Shown: one piece after another, positions 9,276 to 17,883 of the stretch
Position numbering within the stretch: the stretch's first letter is position 1
Layout: each line of letters starts with the position of its first letter
Source: Bacteroidota bacterium
GTDB taxonomy: Bacteria; Bacteroidota; Ignavibacteria; Palsa-1295
Assembly (NCBI GenBank): GCA_030706385.1
Contig: JAUZOQ010000025.1
Span: forward strand, 1-39,677
DNA length: 39,677 bases
Direction: 5' to 3'
Translations under genes and position numbers: made by a program
Notes under the pieces: generated by a model
The model's database searches: none
The model's input: only the letters and a program-made list of their open reading frames with translations
Told to the model about the DNA's origin: nothing

Positions 9276-10016
9276 TCATGCATTTTCGATATGAAACCCC
9301 GATTCGTCGAATCTTCCATACGTATAACTCTTCAGCCAGTCGCCCAGATTGATATACCAGCCGTTGCCGATTTGATCTTGCTGAGGCTTATGACGATGCC
9401 CCATGATGACGTAATCGAACTTCTCACCGGCGATCTTTTTCTCTGCGAATATACGCAGGCCATCCTGCTTTTGTAACGCATCACGGCTATCCGTGTAGGC
9501 GCGGGAGCCGCCACTCATCCGTTCGGCGATCCAGATCCCAATATCCGGATGGATCCACGAAAAGCACCAAAGCAAGCATCTATTCCGAAGTATTTTTCTC
9601 AGGATCAGATATCCAGTATCATTAAGCGCTTTCCCATCTCCATGAGCAATATAGAATTTCTTCCCTAGAAGCTCGCGTTCGATATCGCCACTAAAGATCG
9701 GAATGTTCAACTCTTCACGAAAATAGGTGCGATGGCCGAAATCGTGATTACCCATCAGGTATTCGACCGGGATCAGCGTGCGGATCTCGGCAAGCATTCC
9801 GATCGTGCGAACATGGCGGCGCGGAATGACTTGCCTATACTCAAACCATGAATCGAAAAGATCGCCGACGATAAAGAGATGCTTTGCCTCGCCGCTACGG
9901 GCCTCCTGCCTGATCTTCTCCAGCACCACGAGTAAGCGATCTTCCCGCTGCCGGTCAGTAGCGCGGTCGCGCCCGAAGCCGAGATGACAGTCGCTAATAA
10001 AATAATAATTGGGCAT
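9276..10016 (-). CDS. lpxH: UDP-2,3-diacylglucosamine diphosphatase (LpxH-like metallophosphoesterase)
   Basis: A calcineurin-like phosphoesterase of 246 residues from the chosen start. Metal-binding motifs are all present: SDCHLG (Asp9, His11), VGDLFDSW (Asp52), GNHDFG (90-92), AHGD (His125) and GHRH (207-209). The pattern fits the LpxH family, which releases lipid X from UDP-2,3-diacylglucosamine in lipid A synthesis and implies an LPS-bearing outer membrane. I chose the ATG giving MPNYYFISDC because the metal motif normally begins within ten residues; an in-frame ATG 27 bases upstream (10043) would add nine residues without domain value. Neither has a strong Shine-Dalgarno. A different metallophosphoesterase substrate cannot be excluded from sequence. 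Confidence 0.8.
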   Translation of the reverse strand: MPNYYFISDCHLGFGRDRATDRQREDRLLVVLEKIRQEARSGEAKHLFIVGDLFDSWFEYRQVIPRRHVRTIGMLAEIRTLIPVEYLMGNHDFGHRTYFREELNIPIFSGDIERELLGKKFYIAHGDGKALNDTGYLILRKILRNRCLLWCFSWIHPDIGIWIAERMSGGSRAYTDSRDALQKQDGLRIFAEKKIAGEKFDYVIMGHRHKPQQDQIGNGWYINLGDWLKSYTYGRFDESGFHIENA

Positions 10017-10247
10017 TTCTCTACGAAAATACGCCGAAGCCATGCCAGATGTGCAGAACTATGCGTCCGATCAATCGCGATGCAAGACTGCCATATGCTC
10101 CCCATGATCGCCAATATCAATAGTAGGGCGTGGAGATCGACCTACGCGGATTCAAGCGCGAAGGTTGGTAGGAGCAATGCTGTCAGCGTACGGAATTGGC
10201 AACTTTTTCACTCGGCTAGGTAACTATTACAGTCCGGAGTTGTTTTT

Positions 10248-11678
10248 ATGAAGGCAGAAATCATACCAAGCCCAATATCTATGTACCGAACATTCCGTGC
10301 CGCATCTCTTATCATAGTAACGATCATTCTTGCGAACCCCCTTCTATCGGGCTGTAGCTCTCCCTGCACATATCCCGATCAGCGGACGGTGAAGATCCGG
10401 GTATTTAATGCCATGCCGGATGAGAATCATATCACCGTCTTTCTTAATGGAAAACTCTTCATCAAGGATTTCTCGTACGATCCGCCCGCCACGTTCGGAT
10501 ATTTTTCCACGTATGACGATGGAACTCCGCTAGATGTCGGCTCCGCAATTCCTATTGTCATATCTTCAGACGCAGCAGGAAAGAATATCATTTTGAAGAC
10601 GACCGTGAACATTGATTTTCATCTCCAGACCCTCGTCGTAATGGGGAAAGGGAGCTTGCCAACCACGAGAAGAGTCCTTCGGCTTGCTGACGACATGCAG
10701 GCAACGAAGGCCGGTGTAAATTTTATGCGCTTCGTCCATGCCGTTCCTGATCTTCCAGCCCTCGATATCTACTGGAAGACTAAACCTGACGGCAGTCCGA
10801 ACGCGACGATCCAATACGGAGTAGAGAATCCGTACCTCGATCTTACCGATGCCGATTTCTTAAAAGTCACCGAAGCCGGCAAACCGAATAATGTTATTTT
10901 CAATATCAATACCAAGCCTACGGCATCGCTCACAGGACTCGTACTGACGACGATCGTTCGCGGCGAAAGCAAACCCTACGGACTTGAGAGAATTGTCTCG
11001 ACCTTTATCCTTTCCGATGACATCAGTGGAATCGGCAATTTTGTTTTCGGATTCGAAACGTTCGGCGTTCGTCTTGTCAATGCTTCTCGAGCCCTGAACC
11101 TTAATCTGCTGGTATTAGGCTTTCAGGATAAATTGCCGCGAATCGATTATCCCGGACAGAATGCCGTCGAACATATCGGGCCTGATTCGGTGACGACCTA
11201 TCTGCCCTTGATGCCAAGCTTCGATAGTCTTGCGCGTTTTTGGTTCGCTGCCGATCTGAATTTCCCGAATGTTGATACGCTTCTCTCATTTAATGCACCG
11301 TTCGTGCTTAAGAAGGATCATCGGTATTCCATCATCGCCGTCGAGAATAAGAAATTGAATGAATCGGGCCGATCGATCGATTCGATGATCGTTCTCGACT
11401 CGATGACGAATCAGGCGGGGATGGGAAGAGTCCGCGTGATCGATCTCTCGCCCGATCATCCGACGATCAGTTTCAATATGGGAGCCGGGGTGACGACGAT
11501 GACTAAAAAACAAGTGGCCTTCTTCGATGTTACCCCCGGTAGCAAGACTATCACCTTGAGCGATGGCACCGACACGAAAGATGTCACATTCAATGTCCCC
11601 ATTGGTACGCCTGTCACAGTTTACCTGATGCCGGCCGTGACATCGAATTCATTCCCGATCAATACATCGAACGATTAG
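10248..11678 (+). CDS. DUF4397-like lipoprotein
   Basis: A 476-residue predicted lipoprotein: a hydrophobic signal ends in the lipobox LLSGC near residue 36, followed by Ser and Ser, so it should be lipid-anchored. The mature part is beta-rich and starts with a block typical of DUF4397 proteins (VRVFNAMPDENHITVFLNG-like, then FMRFVHAVPDLPALDIYW); a second related block begins at VRLVNASRALNLNLLVLG. This suggests two or more DUF4397-type domains. The ATG at 10248 has GGAG 9 nt upstream and is preferred; an ATG at 10281 would give a shorter, also workable, signal peptide. A strong terminator follows, so it is probably transcribed alone. Function unknown. Confidence 0.8.
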   Translation: MKAEIIPSPISMYRTFRAASLIIVTIILANPLLSGCSSPCTYPDQRTVKIRVFNAMPDENHITVFLNGKLFIKDFSYDPPATFGYFSTYDDGTPLDVGSAIPIVISSDAAGKNIILKTTVNIDFHLQTLVVMGKGSLPTTRRVLRLADDMQATKAGVNFMRFVHAVPDLPALDIYWKTKPDGSPNATIQYGVENPYLDLTDADFLKVTEAGKPNNVIFNINTKPTASLTGLVLTTIVRGESKPYGLERIVSTFILSDDISGIGNFVFGFETFGVRLVNASRALNLNLLVLGFQDKLPRIDYPGQNAVEHIGPDSVTTYLPLMPSFDSLARFWFAADLNFPNVDTLLSFNAPFVLKKDHRYSIIAVENKKLNESGRSIDSMIVLDSMTNQAGMGRVRVIDLSPDHPTISFNMGAGVTTMTKKQVAFFDVTPGSKTITLSDGTDTKDVTFNVPIGTPVTVYLMPAVTSNSFPINTSND

Positions 11679-11696
11679 CGATCGCAATTACGAAAG

Positions 11697-11735
11697 ACTC
11701 CAAAGGTCAATAGCGGGTTCATTGACCTTTGGAGT
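11697..11735 (+). terminator. Rho-independent terminator after the DUF4397 lipoprotein
   Basis: A perfect 15-bp stem (11697-11711 with 11721-11735) with a 9-nt loop starts 18 nt past the stop codon and is followed by TTTGTATTTG. It separates the lipoprotein transcript from the acyl-CoA dehydrogenase operon that begins at 11796. Confidence 0.88.
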
Positions 11736-11795
11736 TTTGTATTTGAGAGCTCGGTATATTTGCAGATAATATTTCTTTCTTCATCTTCACTTAGC

Positions 11796-12962
11796 ATGGA
11801 TCAGAACAATCTAAACTTTACGCTCACCGATGACCAGCAGGCAATCCGCAGAATGGCGCGGGAATTTGCAGAAGCGGAGATCAAGCCGCATGTCATGGAG
11901 TGGGATGAAGGCCAGATTTTTCCGATGGAAGCGCTTCAGAAGATGGCACAACTTGGTTTTCTTGGAATCATGGTCCCAGCCGAGTTAGGCGGAGCAGGAT
12001 TGGGCGCGCTGGAGAATTCTATTATCATCGAAGAGATCGCACGCGTATGCCCGGGTGTGGCGTTATCGGTTGCAGCTCATAATGGATTGTGTACAGGGCA
12101 TATTTTGAAATTCGGCTCCGATGAACTCAAGGCTAAATATATTCCTGCCCTGGCTCGCGGTGAAGTACTGGGAGCATGGGGATTGACCGAGCCAAGTGCT
12201 GGAAGCGATGCCGGAGGCACGCAGACCGTCGCAGTCCGCGAAGGCGATCATTATGTTCTCAACGGTTCGAAAAATTTCATCACACACGGCACGTACGGAA
12301 AAACGGCCGTCATTATGGCCGTGACCGATCGCTCACAAGGAGCCCATGGCATCAGCGCCTTCGTTCTGGATAAATCGATGCCCGGATTTTCGGCTTCGAA
12401 AAAAGAGAACAAGCTCGGCATGAGAGCAAGTGAGACTTCAAGCTTATTGATGGATAACGTAAAAGTCCCTGTAGCCAATCTCATCGGCGGCGAAGGCGAA
12501 GGATTCCTGCAAGCGCTTCAGATCTTAGATGGTGGCAGAGTCGGAATCGCCGCACTATCCGTCGGTTGCGCTCAGGGCGCATTTGAAGCGGCCATCAAAT
12601 ACTCGCAAGAGCGCAAACAGTTCGGAAAAGCGATTGCACAGCAGCAGGCAACTCAGTTTAAACTTGCACAGATGGCGATGAAGCTCGATGCTGCACGCTT
12701 GCTAACCTACCGAGCCGCATCTCTTCGCGATGCCGGTGAACCGTTCGGCAAAGAGGCGAGCATGGCGAAACTCTACGCCAGCGAGAGCTGCGTTCAAATT
12801 TGCGAAGAAGCGATTCAGATCCACGGTGGGTATGGCTATATTAAGGAATTTCCCGTTGAAAAATTCTGGCGTGATTCCAAACTTCTCACCATTGGCGAGG
12901 GAACAAGCGAAGTCCAGCGCATGGTCATTGCTCGCCATACAATAAAAGAGTTTAGCGCATAA
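11796..12962 (+). CDS. Acyl-CoA dehydrogenase (short/branched-chain type)
   Basis: An FAD-dependent dehydrogenase of 388 residues that introduces the 2,3-double bond in acyl-CoA during fatty-acid or branched-chain amino-acid breakdown. The three family domains are in order: N-terminal helices (TDDQQAIRRMAREFAE), the middle beta domain (GAWGLTEPSAGSDAGG, NGSKNFITHG) and the C-terminal helices with YSQERKQFGKAI and IQIHGGYGYIKEFPVEKFWRD. The catalytic Glu of MCAD-like enzymes aligns with GEGTSEVQR near the end. I start at the ATG giving MDQNNLNF; an upstream in-frame TTG adds 12 non-conserved residues. It is followed after 5 nt by acylphosphatase and then a methyltransferase. Confidence 0.95.
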   Translation: MDQNNLNFTLTDDQQAIRRMAREFAEAEIKPHVMEWDEGQIFPMEALQKMAQLGFLGIMVPAELGGAGLGALENSIIIEEIARVCPGVALSVAAHNGLCTGHILKFGSDELKAKYIPALARGEVLGAWGLTEPSAGSDAGGTQTVAVREGDHYVLNGSKNFITHGTYGKTAVIMAVTDRSQGAHGISAFVLDKSMPGFSASKKENKLGMRASETSSLLMDNVKVPVANLIGGEGEGFLQALQILDGGRVGIAALSVGCAQGAFEAAIKYSQERKQFGKAIAQQQATQFKLAQMAMKLDAARLLTYRAASLRDAGEPFGKEASMAKLYASESCVQICEEAIQIHGGYGYIKEFPVEKFWRDSKLLTIGEGTSEVQRMVIARHTIKEFSA

Positions 12963-12967
12963 CTGGT

Positions 12968-13237
12968 GTGAAGCGTGTTCATCTTATCGTTTCGGGCTTG
13001 GTCCACGGAGTAGGATTCCGCTATAATACCCGCCGAAAGGCGCGGCTGTCCTCACTAACCGGATTCGTTCGAAACCTTGCCGATGGAAGTGTCGAGATCG
13101 AGGCCCAAGGAACGACAGAAGCTCTCGAACGTTTCATACACTGGGCCCATCATGGGCCTGCGAACGCAAAGGTCGAATCCCTCCGCCAGGAAGAGATCGG
13201 TGTAATCGAAAACGAATCGGAATTTGTGATACGATAA
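12968..13237 (+). CDS. acyP: Acylphosphatase
   Basis: A small enzyme (89 residues) that hydrolyses acyl phosphates. It shows the family signature at full length: VSGLVHGVGFRYNTRRKA, with phosphate-binding Arg18, and GFVRNLADGSVEIEAQG, with catalytic Asn36. Translation starts at GTG, five nt after the stop of the acyl-CoA dehydrogenase, and the next gene begins five nt after its own stop. It is thus almost certainly in one transcript with both, and probably translated by coupling. Confidence 0.95.
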   Translation: MKRVHLIVSGLVHGVGFRYNTRRKARLSSLTGFVRNLADGSVEIEAQGTTEALERFIHWAHHGPANAKVESLRQEEIGVIENESEFVIR

Positions 13238-13242
13238 ATCGA

Positions 13243-14025
13243 ATGCTGTTCGATAACAAAACTATTTTCAACGCACTTGCCGAGCAGTATAATGCCTACC
13301 GCCCGCATTACCCTCCTCAGGCCTTGCTCTTTCTTGTCACTCTCGGAGAACTCGATCGAACGAGCGACGTTGCCGATATCGGCACAGGTACCGGTCGCAT
13401 AGCGCTCGAACTTGCAAAATATGTGCGGCTTGTCTATGCCGTCGATACGGCGAACGTGATGCTCGATCAACTGCAGATCACTGCCGAAGAAGAAGGCTTA
13501 TCGAACATTCGTACTATCGAAGCGCCAGGCGAAGCGACGGGATTGCAAAGCGAATCGCTTGACCTTGTCTCGCTTGCACAAGCGTTTCACTGGATGGATA
13601 AGCCATCGGCGCTGAAAGAAGCTTCGCGCATTCTCAAGCCGGAGAAATCACTGGTATTGTTATGGAATCAGGTAACCAATACGAAGGACGATTATTATTC
13701 CGAGATCGTCGGACTCATCAAGAAATACAATCCTCACTATAAAGGCGGCGCCGATATTCTGAGTGCGGATTTCGCGGATCATATCAATGCCTCACATCTC
13801 TTCAGTCCGCCCGAGCGCTACACGTTTTCTTTCGAAGCGATCTACTCGCCTGAAAATTATATCGGCTTCTTACTTTCGAAATCCTACATCGGCGTAGGAA
13901 TAGGCTCTTCCGATCTACCCCATTTTATCGAAGGTTCATACCTGGTGCTTAAAGACGCATTCCCCGATGGCAATGTCGTGGAGAAATATGAAACCGTGAT
14001 GCTTGCGGCACGAAAAAAAGATTGA
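13243..14025 (+). CDS. Class I SAM-dependent methyltransferase
   Basis: 260 residues. A Rossmann-like methyltransferase-11 fold is visible: motif I VADIGTGTGRIALELAK (SAM-binding glycines), acidic motif II in VYAVDTANVMLDQL, motif III around EAPGEATGL, then LDLVSLAQAFHWMDK and ASRILKPEKSLVLLWN. The AQAFHWMD block is common in small-molecule methyltransferases of this superfamily. The substrate cannot be told. It is the last gene of the three-gene set and converges on the esterase gene with only 7 bp between the stops and no terminator hairpin. Confidence 0.88.
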   Translation: MLFDNKTIFNALAEQYNAYRPHYPPQALLFLVTLGELDRTSDVADIGTGTGRIALELAKYVRLVYAVDTANVMLDQLQITAEEEGLSNIRTIEAPGEATGLQSESLDLVSLAQAFHWMDKPSALKEASRILKPEKSLVLLWNQVTNTKDDYYSEIVGLIKKYNPHYKGGADILSADFADHINASHLFSPPERYTFSFEAIYSPENYIGFLLSKSYIGVGIGSSDLPHFIEGSYLVLKDAFPDGNVVEKYETVMLAARKKD

Positions 14026-14032
14026 TCGGCGT

Positions 14033-14767
14033 TCAGAAATATTTTTCAATTGCCTGAGGCAACATTGCCCTCCATGTCGGCCAGTCGTGGCGCCAGGTCT
14101 TATCCCAGCATTCGACCCAATTCGGAATATTCTTCTTCCCTAATGCATCTGCCATCTTCCAACTTCCCGAAGGATCTTCATATTCTCCGCTTCCGGTATA
14201 CATATAGATCTTCTTATTTGTGCGAAGCTGGTGCAACACTTTTTCATCGGTGAGGTTCGGTAAGTAATCCATCGGCGAATTGAAATACACATTATCGTCG
14301 AAATACCCTTTCGCATATTCCTTCAGATCGTAAACTCCGCTCATGCCGATCACACCATCGAAAAGATCCGGACGACGAAGCAGCGTGTTCATAGCGTGTA
14401 GAGCACCGAATGACACACCCATGGTATAGATCTGAGAGCTCTCGCCCCCAGTCTTCTCCTTAATGTAAGGGTACACTTCGTTAACGATATATTTATTGTA
14501 TTGCATATGGCGGATAGCCTTCTGCTTCGGATCGATGGTATCGTTCAACCAGCTTTCGGAATTGATAGAGTTGATCGAGTAGCAGCGAATACGTCCGGAA
14601 TCCAGATGATGCTTGATCGAATCGATCAGATAAAACCGCTCGTACTCTAGAAAATCCGCTGCGGCCGAAGGAAACATCAGGAAGGCAGGGCCTTCAAAAC
14701 CGTATGAAACGATCGGCATTTCCTTGCCGAGATTGGGACTTTCCCACGAATCGAGAATGCGCTCCAT
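14033..14767 (-). CDS. Putative esterase (alpha/beta hydrolase, esterase-D/PF00756-like)
   Basis: 244 residues with no signal peptide, so cytoplasmic. The nucleophile elbow is GVSFG (Ser119), followed by ALHAMNTLLRRPDLFDGVIGMSGVYDL, characteristic of esterase-family alpha/beta hydrolases. A late acidic site (GSGEYEDPSG) and a histidine in RHDWPTWR complete a plausible triad. Related proteins act on S-formylglutathione, mycolyl or siderophore esters; nothing here selects among these. It is divergent from the DedA gene across a 135-bp region and convergent with the methyltransferase gene. Confidence 0.8.
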   Translation of the reverse strand: MERILDSWESPNLGKEMPIVSYGFEGPAFLMFPSAAADFLEYERFYLIDSIKHHLDSGRIRCYSINSINSESWLNDTIDPKQKAIRHMQYNKYIVNEVYPYIKEKTGGESSQIYTMGVSFGALHAMNTLLRRPDLFDGVIGMSGVYDLKEYAKGYFDDNVYFNSPMDYLPNLTDEKVLHQLRTNKKIYMYTGSGEYEDPSGSWKMADALGKKNIPNWVECWDKTWRHDWPTWRAMLPQAIEKYF

Positions 14768-14845
14768 GCGAATTATGAATGTTGTGTGATGAAATGAGAA
14801 TCGGTTCTTTGATCCTGATTAACAACGACAGATACTCTAAATACA

Positions 14846-14876
14846 TTGAACTTCACTACAAAAATATCGGTATTAT
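14846..14876 (+). promoter_or_regulatory. Candidate sigma-70-type promoter of the DedA gene
   Basis: TTGAAC (14846-14851) and TATTAT (14871-14876) are separated by 19 bp, and the -10 element ends 26 nt before the DedA ATG. The match is reasonable, but the spacing is 2 bp longer than optimal and the region is AT-rich, so chance is possible. Confidence 0.35.
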
Positions 14877-14902
14877 AGGCTTCTTAAACGAAAACGGATT
14901 TC

Positions 14903-15547
14903 ATGGACGCAATTTCGCAATTTTTTCACACCCTGTTTTCCTCCGACGGCCTGCACCAGATCATTACTAATGGCGGAGTACCGGTGCTCTGCCTGATCAT
15001 TTTTGCCGAAACAGGATTGCTCATTGGTTTTTTCCTTCCGGGTGATACCCTGCTCATCTCCGCAGGATTACTTTCGGCAACGGGCGTGATCGCTATTGAC
15101 ATAGTTTCGCTGAATCTGCTCCTTGTTGCATCTGCAGTGATCGGCAATTCCGTAGGATACTTCATCGGCGCCAAGGCTGGGAAGAAATTGTTCGAACGGC
15201 CGAACTCGCGATACTTCAATCGCGAGCATTTGATCAAGACTCACAATTTCTACGAAAAATACGGCGGGATCACGATGATCCTCGCGCGGTTTGTGCCGAT
15301 CGTCCGAACATTTGCTCCCGTTGTTGCCGGAACGGCAGAGATGAGCTTGAAGAGATTTACTCTCTTCAATATCATCGGAGCCGTTCTCTGGATTGGTGTT
15401 ACAACTTCGATCGGATATTTTCTTGCGCGCACATTTCCTGAGATCGAGAAATACTTGCAGCTTGCCGTCGTCGGAGTCGTCATTCTCTCACTCCTGCTTC
15501 CGATCATTCAGTGGCTTCGGACCCGGAAGTCTCATTCGACAAACTAA
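14903..15547 (+). CDS. DedA-family membrane protein
   Basis: 214 residues with several membrane segments (roughly 22-45, 60-82, 137-160 and 170-195). The DedA/VTT hallmark motifs are present: ETGLLIGFFLPGDTLL with the conserved acidic residue and the FFLPGD loop, and ARFVPIVRTFAPVVAGT with paired arginines. DedA proteins are inner-membrane proteins tied to undecaprenyl-phosphate or phospholipid flipping and to envelope homeostasis. Its stop overlaps the stop of the convergent ddl gene by 4 bp, so the two transcripts must overlap at their 3' ends. Confidence 0.93.
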   Translation: MDAISQFFHTLFSSDGLHQIITNGGVPVLCLIIFAETGLLIGFFLPGDTLLISAGLLSATGVIAIDIVSLNLLLVASAVIGNSVGYFIGAKAGKKLFERPNSRYFNREHLIKTHNFYEKYGGITMILARFVPIVRTFAPVVAGTAEMSLKRFTLFNIIGAVLWIGVTTSIGYFLARTFPEIEKYLQLAVVGVVILSLLLPIIQWLRTRKSHSTN

Positions 15548-16563
15548 TCGAGCGCAGTCTTTAGGATCTTTGCGCACAATTCTTCAAAACTCATGCCCGC
15601 AGCTTTCGCAGCTTTGGGTACAAGGCTAGTCTCCGTCATACCCGGAAGTGTGTTGATCTCCAGGCAATAGAATGAGCCATCGGGTTTGAGACGGTAATCG
15701 ACACGTGCATAACCTCTGCAATCACAGCAACTGTAGACGGTGAGAGCGGACTGCTGGATCTTTTTCGCAAGTTCGGAAGGCAGATCGGCAGGAGCGAAAT
15801 ATTGCGTCATGCCTTTTGTGTACTTATGATGATAGTCGTAAAACCCACCTTCGGGTGCGATCTCCACGATTGGCAGCGGCTCTCCGTCCAGAACAGTAAC
15901 GGTCAATTCCCTGCCTTCGATAAATTCTTCGATCAATGCACCTTTGGAATATTTCCAGGCAAGCCGGATCCCCGCTTCGAAATCAAAATCAGCTTGCGTG
16001 GAAATTGTAAGACCAACCGTCGAGCCCTGATCGTTCGGCTTAACGACAATTCCACCTGGCATTTTTTCTTTCGACTGTTTCATAATGCTCTCGAGCATTT
16101 CCGGTGAACTGCTTGAAATGAAACTCCACTTTGGTGTCGGCACGCCTGCGGCTTCGAGCAAGATTTTCGTGTAGGCCTTATCGATCGAAATGGCCGAGGA
16201 GCGCGAACCGCTTCCGGTAAATTTTTTCCCAAGAAGTTCAAGCACGGCCTGCACCGTACCATCCTCTCCCGGAACTCCGTGCAAACCGATGACAACAACG
16301 TCGGCTTTTCGAACTGCCTGCGAAGTCAAGCTATCGACAAAAACACTTCCCTGACTCAATGCTCCGAGCTCTTCCGGAGTCGGGGCCGTTGCATGAGGCG
16401 GAGCAATAGTATATTCCTTTATCCCCATGATCCTTCCGGTTGCCGGATCGAGCAGAGTGACATTATGTCCGAGAGTTTCATACGCTCGAGCCATGGCGTA
16501 GCCGGAAAGCAGCGAAATCTCACGCTCCGCGCTCGTTCCGCCGAATAGTACACATAAATCCAT
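15544..16563 (-). CDS. ddl: D-alanine--D-alanine ligase
   Basis: 339 residues, normal length for Ddl. It joins two D-alanines with ATP in the cytoplasm for the peptidoglycan stem peptide. The N-terminal domain has LFGGTSAEREISLLSG, followed by GLHGVPGEDGTVQAVLELLG and the ATP-grasp region (DKAYTKILLEAAGVPTPKW, GGIVVKPNDQGSTVGL). The metal-binding end is CLEINTLPGMTETSLVP. The dipeptide-specific YDYHHKYT region is present. It is divergent from panB across 64 bp that contains a perfect palindrome, and convergent with the DedA gene with a 4-bp stop overlap. Confidence 0.97.
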   Translation of the reverse strand: MDLCVLFGGTSAEREISLLSGYAMARAYETLGHNVTLLDPATGRIMGIKEYTIAPPHATAPTPEELGALSQGSVFVDSLTSQAVRKADVVVIGLHGVPGEDGTVQAVLELLGKKFTGSGSRSSAISIDKAYTKILLEAAGVPTPKWSFISSSSPEMLESIMKQSKEKMPGGIVVKPNDQGSTVGLTISTQADFDFEAGIRLAWKYSKGALIEEFIEGRELTVTVLDGEPLPIVEIAPEGGFYDYHHKYTKGMTQYFAPADLPSELAKKIQQSALTVYSCCDCRGYARVDYRLKPDGSFYCLEINTLPGMTETSLVPKAAKAAGMSFEELCAKILKTALD

Positions 16564-16580
16564 AGATTAGAGAATTTAGA

Positions 16581-16609
16581 TTGACAAATGATTTGTTGCA
16601 AAACTACTT
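16581..16609 (+). promoter_or_regulatory. Divergent ddl/panB control region with a 13-bp palindrome
   Basis: A consensus TTGACA (16581-16586) faces panB; the best -10 partner is the weak TACTTC 18 bp downstream. On the other strand TTGCAA-17 bp-TAAATT faces ddl. A perfect inverted repeat with six-base arms around a single central base (ACAAAT-g-ATTTGT, 16584-16596) overlaps both promoter candidates, so a repressor or activator bound there could affect both genes. The palindrome is seen directly; the promoter roles are inference. Confidence 0.4.
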
Positions 16610-16627
16610 CAATATTCCGTAAATCAC

Positions 16628-17425
16628 GTGAGAGTCACAACTCGGACCATCGCCGATAAAAAACAGCAGCATGAAAAGATCACGATGCTGACGGCATACG
16701 ATTATACATTCGCGCGGCTTCTCGATGAGGCCGAGATCGATATGTTGCTTGTAGGCGACTCTCTTTCTAATGTCATTCAGGGTAACGATACTACTCTTCC
16801 CGTCACGCTCGATGAGATGATCTATCATACGAAAGCTGTCGTTAAGGGAGCGCGTAATTATTCGATGGTTGTCTGCGATCTTCCATTCATGTCCTACCAG
16901 ACCAGCGAGAAAGATGGTTTTCGCAATGCCGGACGAGTCATGAAGGAGACCGGAGCAGGCGCAGTGAAGCTCGAAGGCGGAGAGAGGGTTTGCGGAACGG
17001 TGAAGCTGATGACTGATAACGGCATTCCTGTCTGCGGACATTTAGGACTGACGCCACAATCGATCAATCAATTCGGTACCTATCGCACACGCGGTACAAC
17101 TCCGGATGAAGCCGATCGGATCAAGCAGGATGCATTAGCCTTGCAGGATGCCGGAGTCTTTGCCATCGTTCTTGAAAAAATACCGGCAGCGCTGGCAGCG
17201 GAGGTTACGAAGATGTTAAAAGTTGCAACGATCGGCATTGGTGCCGGCAATGGCTGTGACGGACAAGTACTGGTGCTTCATGATATGCTGGGCTTGAACG
17301 AGGAATTTCATCCGAGATTCGTTCGAAAGTATCTGCGGCTTGCCGAAGAAGTTCGCGGAGCATTCAAAAAGTATGGAGAGGATGTGCGAAGCGGCGGGTT
17401 TCCGAGCAAGGAAGAGTCGTACTGA
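16628..17425 (+). CDS. panB: 3-methyl-2-oxobutanoate hydroxymethyltransferase
   Basis: 265 residues, typical of PanB. It transfers a hydroxymethyl group from methylene-tetrahydrofolate to ketoisovalerate, the first committed step to pantothenate and CoA. Signature blocks are ITMLTAYDYTFARLLDEA, MLLVGDSLSNVIQGND (metal-binding Asp), VVCDLPFMSYQ, GAVKLEGG, GHLGLTPQSINQFG and IGIGAGNGCDGQVLVLHDMLG. The start is GTG at 16628; no other start fits the conserved N-terminus better. It stands alone: the next gene is on the other strand. Confidence 0.97.
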   Translation: MRVTTRTIADKKQQHEKITMLTAYDYTFARLLDEAEIDMLLVGDSLSNVIQGNDTTLPVTLDEMIYHTKAVVKGARNYSMVVCDLPFMSYQTSEKDGFRNAGRVMKETGAGAVKLEGGERVCGTVKLMTDNGIPVCGHLGLTPQSINQFGTYRTRGTTPDEADRIKQDALALQDAGVFAIVLEKIPAALAAEVTKMLKVATIGIGAGNGCDGQVLVLHDMLGLNEEFHPRFVRKYLRLAEEVRGAFKKYGEDVRSGGFPSKEESY

Positions 17426-17435
17426 TCTTTCGTCA

Positions 17436-17792
17436 TTACTCGAGAATTTCGATCCTGTTTCCGAAAGGATCCGAGATGTAGAACCGGCGCACCTTGGGTA
17501 ACGCCGTATCCGGAGTGATTACGAAACCTTTTGCAGTCAAGTGCTTTTCTAATACATCGATATCGCCTGTTCGAAACGCCGGATGTGCTTTTTTGGCGGG
17601 ACGAAAATCTTCCTCTATCCCCAGATGCAGTTCGGCTTGGGCCGACCTGAACCAACAACCTCCGCGCGAGCGCAGCGGCTCGGGTTTTGGTATCTCCTCA
17701 AAGCCGAGGATATCGCAGTAAAATCGGCGCGCTTCGGATTCACCCCCGGATGGCATTGCCAGCTGAACATGATCGAGAGATAGGATGTGCAT
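17436..17792 (-). CDS. VOC-family (glyoxalase/bleomycin-resistance fold) protein
   Basis: 118 residues from the ATG giving MHILSLDHVQLAMP. A longer in-frame start at 17861 would add 23 residues with no domain match. It has the paired beta-alpha-beta modules of the vicinal-oxygen-chelate fold: SLDHVQLAMPSG with the first metal His, ARRFYCDILGFEEIP, ELHLGIEEDFRPAKKAHPAF with the second His, and RRFYISDPFGNRIEILE with the terminal Glu. This version resembles small lactoylglutathione-lyase-like proteins of unknown substrate. It faces panB tail to tail with a 10-bp gap and diverges from the large nucleotidyltransferase gene. Confidence 0.85.
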   Translation of the reverse strand: MHILSLDHVQLAMPSGGESEARRFYCDILGFEEIPKPEPLRSRGGCWFRSAQAELHLGIEEDFRPAKKAHPAFRTGDIDVLEKHLTAKGFVITPDTALPKVRRFYISDPFGNRIEILE

Positions 17793-17883
17793 TCGGATAC
17801 TAATAAAACGTAGAAGAAAAACTTTTCCCGTGGTATTTTCGTGCCGCCGGTGATCACACACGCCCGAAGCAAGAACAAACTAA

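Noticed and set aside
11760-11795. Upstream TTG start of the acyl-CoA dehydrogenase
   Set aside because: It adds a non-conserved Ser-rich leader in a promoter-like region; the ATG at 11796 matches the family N-terminus.
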